Shown here: positions 7,182 through 11,945 of the stretch, in pieces | How positions within the stretch are numbered: the stretch's first letter is position 1 | How the letters are laid out: each line of letters begins with the position of its first letter | DNA from: Bipolaris cookei | Taxonomy: Eukaryota; Ascomycota; Dothideomycetes; Pleosporales; Pleosporaceae | Assembly (NCBI GenBank): GCA_002286855.1 | Contig: NRSV01000189.1 | Span: forward strand, 1 to 11,945 | Length of the DNA stretch: 11,945 nucleotides | Direction of reading: 5' to 3' | Translations under genes and position numbers: made by a program | The notes under the pieces: model-generated | What the model saw: only the letters and a program-made list of their open reading frames with translations | Database searches by the model: none | What the model was told of the DNA's origin: nothing

Positions 7182-7632
7182 TGTTACGAACCTGAAGGGA
7201 GGAGGCACGGCGGTTAAGTTAAGAAGCATCGACGACCAGTCGACCCAGCCATATGTAACGCGGGGGCACGTATCACGTGACCTCCTCGGTGGCGCATGCC
7301 CGAGGAAAGGTCTTGGCAGACCCCTCGTACATAAGCCACCGAGGAATAGTCCTCGTACATAAGCCACCGAGGAATAGTCCTCGCACATAAGCCACCGAGG
7401 GATACTCGGGCTCCTCTGACCGAGGGTTACGAGCATCAAAAGTATATAGTAATAGGCATCGAACCCCTAGGGCTCGATGTGTTCAACTTAAGTTACGAGT
7501 ACAAGTACAATATACGAGTTACTTGCAGAAAAACTGTTCATACCACCCTGTCACTTCATCCGCGAAAACCAACCCAAGAGTCTTGACACCAGAAGTCTTA
7601 TATTACTTCCACTCAAGATCCTACTCTTAACA
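7182..7632 (+). mobile_element. Solo LTR, 451 bp, in the element C transposase
   Basis: It begins TGTTACG and ends CTTAACA, giving terminal TGTTA...TAACA. The 5-bp duplication GGATA flanks it at 7177-7181 and 7633-7637. Removing LTR plus one duplication rejoins KNKILLAIL with PPHSTHTLQPLDV in the transposase frame. No gag-pol sequence is present, so it is the product of recombination between two LTRs. TATATAG at about 7444 fits a promoter in plus orientation. Copia versus Gypsy cannot be decided from the LTR alone. It carries a three-copy 28-bp repeat. Confidence 0.92.
7323..7406 (+). repeat. Three tandem 28-bp repeats inside the solo LTR
   Basis: The units lie at 7323-7350, 7351-7378 and 7379-7406. 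Each starts CCTCG(T/C)ACATAAGCCACC and continues GAGG(A/G)ATA. Units 1 and 2 are identical and unit 3 has three substitutions. CCTCG and CGAGG within each unit are complementary, so each can form a small stem. Related CGGTGG/CCGAGG motifs lie just upstream (7285-7305). Repeats in the U3 part of an LTR often act as enhancer or regulator-binding sites. Confidence 0.88.
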
Positions 7633-8573
7633 GGATAGCTAGCAGAATCTTGTTCTTGTCGCAGTAGTCGATGAAATCCATTGTTACATGGCTGCCGTGG
7701 CCGTCAAGAATTAGAAGGCGGTATTTTCTTCGAGCCTTAGTCTTAGTGAAGCGATTAAAGACCTGCTCAAGCCAAGCGACGCCGACCTCGTTGTTTGTCC
7801 AGCCTGAAGACGTTGAGGAAACAAATACAGAGTGTGCTCCTGGCTCAATTTCCTCTACCCAGCTTGACTGGATAGTACTGTTGGCAGACTCGTATAGAAG
7901 GCTAGGAGGCAGGGCTGATCCATCGCCGCACACGCAAGCTATAAGAGTCATCCAAGCACGATTGCCATCTTGAAGCGTCGCTCTAACCTCCCTCTTTTCC
8001 CACATACGTCTGCTAAACACGTGCTTGGTCCTAGCAGTGACGCCAATCATGAAGCCCTTCTCGTCCATATTGTACGTGTGCTCTGCCTCAACGCTATACT
8101 CAGCAATCTTAGCCTGTAGCAAGTCAAAGTAGAGCTTATACTTGCTAAACGAATCGGCGTTGTGACGTTCAGCATCCATACCCATTGAGTATTGAGAGAT
8201 TAGATGGATAGAGTGCCTGTTGATAAAGCGGGTAACCCAGCTCTCGCTCACTGCCTCTTGGGCTACTGCTGACGCGAAGTTTCGAATCATCTCTCTTGTA
8301 GGTGGAATCCGACGGCCAGTAAGCTCTTCTATGTACTGTACAAGCTCTACTTCTTGTTGTGGGGTGAGCTTTCGTTGTGCAATTGCCTGCTCTTCCCGCG
8401 AACGCGTTTCGCGTCGGTACGTTCGAGTCAACGTTGAGCGCACAACGCCATGTTTTTTTTTAGCTATTTTAGACCAAGGGATTTGATCTTCAGATTCGAA
8501 AGTATTACACTCTTCAAGCGCTTCTTCTAAGCCCATTGCGTTGTATTGTTGTGGAGTTGAGACGATAGAGAGG

Positions 8574-8626
8574 TTTTGGTGGTTCGGCGCATTGCGCGAA
8601 TCCGCGCATTCCGCGCACGGACACAA
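8574..8626 (-). repeat. Right TIR of element C
   Basis: Exact reverse complement of 5769-5821, followed by the target TA at 8627-8628. It lies 37 bases upstream of the transposase start codon. The longest open frame (from an ATG at 8680) reads through this repeat into DNA outside the element, so that upstream ATG is not the real start. Confidence 0.93.
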
Positions 8627-8774
8627 TAACGCGTCTGTAACGTACCCGTGCGCCCAACGCCCGGCGAACACCAAATTCACTACTGCAAAAATGAGGCTGT
8701 AGAGCCACCCACGATAGCTATATATACTGGATACTGTAGTGGAGTAGTATATAGAGGCTGAAGATCATTTTATA

Positions 8775-9551
8775 TTAACTATATTTACTTGGAGTTTTGA
8801 TAGTACGGCCACATAAGCTATTTTTAGGTGGAGCAGCTGGTGCAGCCTCTGTAGACGCCGCGGTAGCTGTAGAGCGACCACCACGTTTCTGGCGCTTGGT
8901 ACGCGACGGAGGTACTGCTAGAGCTTTACAATTCCTATTCTGGGTAGTCTGAGACGCTCTTTTAGTGGTTTAGGCTTCGACTCGGGCTGCCCGAGTAGCT
9001 GCTTTTTCCGCTATCTCCTTCTCCCTCACTACTTTGGCTGCCTCTCTCGCCACACGTCTCTCCTCTACCTCCTGTTGTCAGAGAATCTCAGCAGCAGCTT
9101 GAAGGTCCTTTCTGTTAGCTTTTTCAAGCTGTTGCTCTTGCTCTTCCTGCTGTTTTACTGTCTCCCGTGTACGTGCCTCTCTAAGCTTACATGGAGACCA
9201 GAAGACAGCACCACCGAGGTATTCCTGTATCTGCTGCAGGTCGAGAGGCTTGTTATGCTTCTTATGCCTTTTCTTAGCAGTAAGAACCTCTTTTATTCCG
9301 TTGATTTCATGGTGTAGTAGCTGGTTTCGGACAGAGAGATGATGAATTTTAAGACTCAGCTTCTTTGCCTCTGCTGACTGGCTGTCGGCTACAGCAGTAC
9401 GGACTAACTGGTCCATCTTTCTCCATTCAGAGTCAGAGAGACTCGATGGTGAGCTCCGATCATCTTCTACTGGCGTGTGGGTAAATCCCCCGAGTAGGCT
9501 GGTAAATGGGTCTCCACATCGGGATCTCAAAATCGCGATTATGTCCGTCAA
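8775..9551 (-). pseudogene. C-terminal part of a Fot-like transposase, element D
   Basis: The minus-strand frame encodes the tail of a transposase related to element C: a basic helix (KIHHLSVRNQLLHHEI), KPLDLQQIQEYLGGAVFWSP, then a Glu/Gln/Lys-rich coiled coil (REARTRETVKQQEEQEQQLE). It is interrupted by TGA at 9078-9080 (fits CGA to TGA) and TAA at 8970-8972 (fits CAA to TAA), but continues in the same frame to TAA at 8775-8777 through a Pro/Ala-rich, basic end. No DDE domain is present. The part nearest 9551 (GDPFTSL) does not match the expected C-terminal order and may be joined N-terminal sequence, so D could be an internally deleted copy. The frame stays largely open upstream to about 9690, with TAA codons that fit CAA to TAA. 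Confidence 0.75.
9495..9517 (-). repeat. Left arm of a 23-bp perfect inverted repeat
   Basis: Exactly complementary to 9848-9870, about 330 bases away. The match continues in weaker form to about 9547 (ATAATCGCGA is shared at the same spacing). Both arms encode GDPFTSL on their own strand, so they are probably two oppositely oriented copies of the same transposase segment. Confidence 0.85.
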
Positions 9552-9767
9552 TACTTGCCCAAATACGGAGCTTAGCAGCTTATTTTATAGCTCTTAGTTG
9601 ATTCTATCTTTTACTAATATAAGGTCACTCAATAGCTCTTCTAGTTAAAGAGACATCTTAGAGCGGAGTAAAATGTGGAGACCCAAGTCTTGGCAAGGTG
9701 GGTAGACTAATAACTTCTTACCTATTAGAGATATTAAAAACTTTCCTTAGTTAAACTATAGAGCTAG
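9552..9767. other. AT-rich spacer between transposase fragments
   Basis: No gene is seen. On the minus strand a frame contiguous with element D is open except for TAA codons that could each derive from CAA, so part of this may be further decayed element D sequence. No motif identifies it. Confidence 0.4.
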
Positions 9768-9812
9768 TCAAGGGCTTTAAAATGGGCCACCGGACTTTCT
9801 TTTGGGGCTAGT

Positions 9813-10066
9813 AATGGCGGAGATAATCGCGAAAAAAGTTCCCGAAGGTGGAGACCCATTTACCAGCCTAGTCCTGGTCCTCCACCAACTGCAAGCTCGC
9901 GATGGGCAAAACAATGGCTTAAACGGCAACCTGAGCTTCACATACGGCGACAGCGATCTCTTAGTATCGATCGTGCACTTGCGCATGACTCAGACTCTAT
10001 CATGGAGTGGTTTGACACCTTTACAAGCCTGATTCAGACACATGGTATCCCGCCATCAGATATCCG
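9813..10066 (+). pseudogene. N-terminal fragment of a pogo/Fot-type transposase
   Basis: In one frame MAEIIAKKVPEGGDPFTSL is followed, after a shift of frame at about 9865-9890, by SSRWAKQWLKRQPEL, RRQRSLSIDRALAHDSDS and WFDTFTSLIQTHGIPPSDI. This is the usual order of a CENP-B-type DNA-binding region leading into the DDE domain: the W..WLKR..EL motif, the R-rich turn, then WFD.F.......GI...DI, after which a DETGF-type motif is expected. The motif never comes, because at about 10067 the sequence changes to something unrelated. It is therefore a truncated, rearranged copy on the strand opposite to elements C and D. Confidence 0.65.
9848..9870 (+). repeat. Right arm of the 23-bp perfect inverted repeat
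   Basis: Complement of 9495-9517. GTGGAGACCC also occurs once more at 9675-9684, between the arms. No TA or other duplication was found at the outer borders, so it does not look like a miniature element bounded by TIRs. Confidence 0.8.
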
Positions 10067-10485
10067 GACGCTTAAGCGCAATATTGACTATTGTCTTGAG
10101 AATGAGGAGCTTAGCAAGAACGTAAAACATATACTGTTTGGAGCGTATGATATGTCTGTTGCTAGAGACCAAGCAATTGGTGAATTTGCGCACTATAACT
10201 TCAATCGTACAATCACGGCGATCACGGCAACAACGCACCTGTACGATTCTTAAATCTTCAATGGGAATTATTTACTCCCATTCAGCATGAAAGATGGTTC
10301 AAAATAAGCTTGCAGCTGAGTTAAGCCAGCTTCAGTTTGAATATACAAAGATGAAGGGCATGCCGATTATGAAAAAGAAGCGACATTTTCAAGCTTACCA
10401 ACCAGTACATGAACAATTACAGCGTGTATGGGCGTTAATGCGTGCTACTAGATTACTGGCGTACGAAAATCAATATGAGAACTAG
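10067..10485 (+). other. Unrecognised open frames downstream of the transposase fragment
   Basis: The open frame of the preceding fragment continues to TAA at 10251-10253 with residues (TLKRNIDYCLENEELSKNV and beyond) that I do not recognise and that are not DDE sequence. A second frame from ATG 10294 to TAG 10485 gives 63 residues (KMKGMPIMKKKRHF in the middle), basic and probably helical. Both could be debris of one further mobile element, or the 3' part of an unrelated captured gene. No intron signals convincingly join them. I assign no function. Confidence 0.35.
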
Positions 10486-10533
10486 CGTGGTTGAGTAGTT
10501 ATTTAATAAAATATCTGGGTGGTATAAAAAATA
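10486..10533. other. AT-rich flank and TA target of element B
   Basis: A short AT-rich stretch ends in ATAAAAAATA. The TA at 10532-10533 is the target dinucleotide next to the terminus of element B. Confidence 0.6.
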
Positions 10534-10584
10534 ACGTGGTTCACAAGCAAGTGAGCGCATCCCCACCAGCGCGTCAACGTCGAG
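10534..10584 (+). repeat. TIR of element B (short form)
   Basis: It aligns with the 68-bp end of element A over 51 bases with substitutions and lacks exactly one 17-bp unit. ACGTGGTTCA, the AAGC.AGT unit and GCGCGTC.ACGTCGAG are kept. The partner repeat is outside the window. Confidence 0.75.
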
Positions 10585-10635
10585 ACGTTATCACGCACTT
10601 TTATCACAATCAATAAACTATTACAATATACCAAA

Positions 10636-11945
10636 TTAATCATCAGAATCGCTACAATCACTTGCACTATCTATCTCAACTACGCAGGTACGAACGTTGT
10701 GTCCAGTCTGGTTGCAACGCCCGCATCGCCTCTCTCCTCGCACCCTCTTCGACGCACTCTCACCGCCACCACGACTACTACCTGCCTGTTCAGCTAGTAC
10801 TTCTTGTACCTCGCCAACATTAAGAGTCTCTTCTGTCCGTACGTATCGCCGCTTGCGGCTCTTGCGCTTTGTTGCTGTATCTAGAGCTGCTTCAAGGCTA
10901 CCTACTTTCTCGCGTAGTAACACCATTTCATGTGCTATCTGTTGCGCACCTTTACTAAGCTGCGCGATCTTTTCGTCTAAAGAGCTTGTAGAAGACCCAG
11001 AACGGTTTCTTACTCTCTGTCGAATGAGAGTACTTTGAGCCTCGACTTCGCGCGCGTTGCGTGGTGTCTGCGCCTCCCAGGTAGCTGCCCGTTGTGGTGA
11101 TTGTTTTGGCGTCTGCACCACCACATCAAGCTTCGATAGCACGGCCTGTGGGTTATGTGGGACTAGACCAGCGCCTCTAAAGCCAGCTTGGATATTCTCC
11201 TTCGTGATAGACTGCTCAAAAGCAGTTCTAAAGGCAGGTAGGAAGGTCTCCTTGCTAATATAGTTGGTGCGGTTGCGTGCCAAGCCCGAGATCACGTCGC
11301 CATACTTGCGCTTCAACGGCGAGAAGCAGGCGACGTCAAGAGGCTGCAACAGGTGAGACGAGTGCGCAGGCATGCAGAGAAGAATAATATTCTTCTCCTT
11401 GCAAAGATCCTGAAAATCGACGGAGCAGTGGCTCTCGTGGCCGTCGATAACGAGCAGTCGATACCCACCTACAGTATGCCTCTTTGTATGGGTATCAAAG
11501 TGCTCTAACCAGGCAAGAGCAAGCTGATTATTCGTCCAGCCATTGGGACTGAATTCAAAGACCCAGTCAGTAGGCAGGTCTTCAAACCAGACGTCGATAA
11601 GCACCTTGCCCGTAAAGATAACGAAGGGGGGTAGCCAGCGACCTAACGCGCCTACGCCTTGGATTACAGTAACCCACTGACGGTTGCCTGGCTGTATCCG
11701 CTTCTTTTTGCCATACCCTTCTGAGCCTGTGAGAACTAAATGTGATGATATCTTGCCAATCATGAAGCCAGTTTCGTCAAGGTTATAGATATCGTCGTCT
11801 ATGATACCCCACTTCTGCTTTGTCGCCTCGACTAGATCGAACCAGAGCTGGATAGCTACTGGATCTTCGCAGGCAGCTCGCTGGTGATCATAAGGACGGC
11901 TCCAGCGTGTACGGAGCTTAGGGGTTCGCTTAACAAAGTTATCAA
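10636..11945 (-). CDS. Fot/pogo-type transposase, element B (5' partial, frame intact)
   Basis: The minus-strand frame is open from the window edge to TAA at 10638-10636, 435 codons with no stop. It starts in the CENP-B-type region (DNFVKRTPKLRTRWSRPYDHQ) and continues through NLDETGFMIG, VIDGHESH and QPLDVACF, the candidate DD35D catalytic acids. It then runs into a helical Ser/Gln-rich linker, a coiled coil (LDEKIAQLSKGAQQIAHEMV), a basic KRKSRKRRY patch and the CX2CX4HX4C knuckle CGRCNQTGHNVRTC. It matches the element A transposase closely but has neither the A-run deletion nor an early stop. An internal Met at 11763 is not the start, because conserved sequence precedes it. If the missing N-terminus is also intact, this copy could be active and could mobilise A. 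Confidence 0.9.
   Translation of the reverse strand, partial: DNFVKRTPKLRTRWSRPYDHQRAACEDPVAIQLWFDLVEATKQKWGIIDDDIYNLDETGFMIGKISSHLVLTGSEGYGKKKRIQPGNRQWVTVIQGVGALGRWLPPFVIFTGKVLIDVWFEDLPTDWVFEFSPNGWTNNQLALAWLEHFDTHTKRHTVGGYRLLVIDGHESHCSVDFQDLCKEKNIILLCMPAHSSHLLQPLDVACFSPLKRKYGDVISGLARNRTNYISKETFLPAFRTAFEQSITKENIQAGFRGAGLVPHNPQAVLSKLDVVVQTPKQSPQRAATWEAQTPRNAREVEAQSTLIRQRVRNRSGSSTSSLDEKIAQLSKGAQQIAHEMVLLREKVGSLEAALDTATKRKSRKRRYVRTEETLNVGEVQEVLAEQAGSSRGGGESASKRVRGERRCGRCNQTGHNVRTCVVEIDSASDCSDSDD

Larger units (their letters stand above)
5911..8536 (-). pseudogene. Fot/pogo-type transposase, element C, interrupted by an LTR and a MITE
   Basis: The gene reads from the ATG at 8536-8534 to the stop at 5913-5911. 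Leaving out the two insertions and one copy of each duplication gives 1,902 nt, exactly 634 codons with no internal stop. It has an N-terminal helix-turn-helix region (WSKIAKKKHGVVRSTLTRTY), a CENP-B-like segment (LTPQQEVELVQYIEEL to SWVTRFINRHS), and a DDE domain with NMDEKGF, ILDGHGSH and QPLDV, the last two at DD35D spacing. A helical region follows (LDLQQ, GGAVFYSPRK), then a long Lys/Glu/Ala-rich coiled coil and a basic tail. The solo LTR separates the second catalytic Asp from the third, so no active enzyme can be made. The family differs from elements A and B, which lack the long charged tail and carry a zinc knuckle. Confidence 0.92.
5769..8626 (-). mobile_element. Fot/pogo-type DNA transposon, element C, carrying two nested insertions
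   Basis: The element begins TTGTGTCCGTGCGCGG and ends with the exact complement, flanked by TA at 5767-5768 and 8627-8628. The TIRs match perfectly over 53 bp. It spans 2,858 bp, of which a MITE-like element plus duplication (268 bp) and a solo LTR plus duplication (456 bp) are later insertions, leaving 2,134 bp, a normal size for this family. Its transposase runs on the minus strand. It sits inside element D. No substitution-type stop was seen in its gene, so it is younger than, or was less mutated than, its hosts. Confidence 0.93.
8627..9551 (-). mobile_element. Main remaining body of element D
   Basis: It continues the outer piece at 5733-5768 across the element C insertion. After a GC-rich end (CCCGTGCGCCCAACGCCCGG at 8648-8667) come an AT-rich 3' untranslated stretch and the degenerate transposase tail. 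The far end was not found: no complement of GTGTCCGTATAAG occurs above 9551, so D is truncated or rearranged there. Confidence 0.5.
10534..11945 (-). mobile_element. Fot/pogo-type DNA transposon, element B (5' end beyond the window)
   Basis: A close relative of element A in opposite orientation. Its 3' terminus starts ACGTGGTTCACAAGC after a TA and aligns with the A terminus, but has one 17-bp unit instead of two. The untranslated region beyond is nearly the same as in A (ATCACGCACTTTTATCACA at about 10589 is shared). The transposase frame is open throughout. Its other TIR lies outside the window, so it cannot be told whether the element is complete. Confidence 0.9.

Noticed and set aside
7323..7406. 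CRISPR-like array
   Set aside because: The 28-bp units are directly adjacent with no spacers, inside an LTR of a eukaryotic genome.
7144..7439. Open frames of about 72-99 codons on both strands
   Set aside because: They lie largely within the solo LTR and its 28-bp repeats, and no protein feature supports them.
8537..8680. N-terminal extension of the element C transposase from an ATG at 8680
   Set aside because: It reads through the 53-bp TIR into element D sequence. The first in-frame ATG inside the element is at 8536.
9495..9870. Miniature transposon bounded by the 23-bp inverted repeat
   Set aside because: The arms carry coding sequence of the same protein segment, and no target duplication is seen outside them.

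Overview
The window looks like a transposon-rich, gene-poor accessory region of a filamentous ascomycete (Pezizomycotina). The evidence is several Fot/pogo-type DDE transposons with TA target duplications, a hAT transposase with a 52-nt fungal intron, stop codons that all fit C-to-T changes (as repeat-induced point mutation, RIP, would give), and one small intron-bearing gene for a cysteine-rich secreted protein. Nothing looks bacterial, and I see no rRNA, tRNA or CRISPR array. The species cannot be named from the sequence alone.

Layout. 1-500: non-coding flank with a near-palindrome and a CAGTC/GACTG-rich array. 503-2348: Fot/pogo element A, with long perfect terminal inverted repeats (TIRs) and a transposase broken by one in-frame stop and one 1-bp frameshift. 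It sits in a TA next to a degraded, 3'-truncated hAT transposase (2362-3559). 3600-4590: AT-rich non-coding DNA with a CAAATC hairpin and a small decayed minisatellite. 4596-5033: promoter and two-exon gene for a predicted 61-residue secreted protein with eight cysteines after the signal peptide. This is the only apparently intact non-transposon gene. 5034-5240: GC-rich block of unknown origin, possibly a broken LTR.

5307-9551 is a nest of at least five insertions. Oldest is the 3' end of a Fot-like transposase (element E, 5307-5732). Element D follows (outer piece 5733-5768, remainder 8627-9551). Inside it sits element C (5769-8626), with perfect 53-bp TIRs. Element C carries two further insertions: a 259-bp MITE-like element with a 9-bp target duplication (6387-6645) and a 451-bp solo LTR with a 5-bp duplication (7182-7632). 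Subtracting these two and one copy of each duplication leaves a continuous 633-residue reading frame. Elements D and E carry stops, while C has no point-mutation stop, which gives a relative age order.

9552-10531 holds scrambled fragments: an N-terminal pogo-type transposase piece on the plus strand joined to unrecognised sequence. 10534-11945: Fot element B, on the minus strand, a close relative of A whose transposase is open to the window edge (435 codons). A carries an extra 17-bp unit in each TIR that B lacks at its visible end.

The transposon genes do not form a pathway. Non-autonomous A could be mobilised by an intact B-like copy. The secreted-protein gene among repeats fits the known fungal pattern of effector candidates in repeat-rich compartments.
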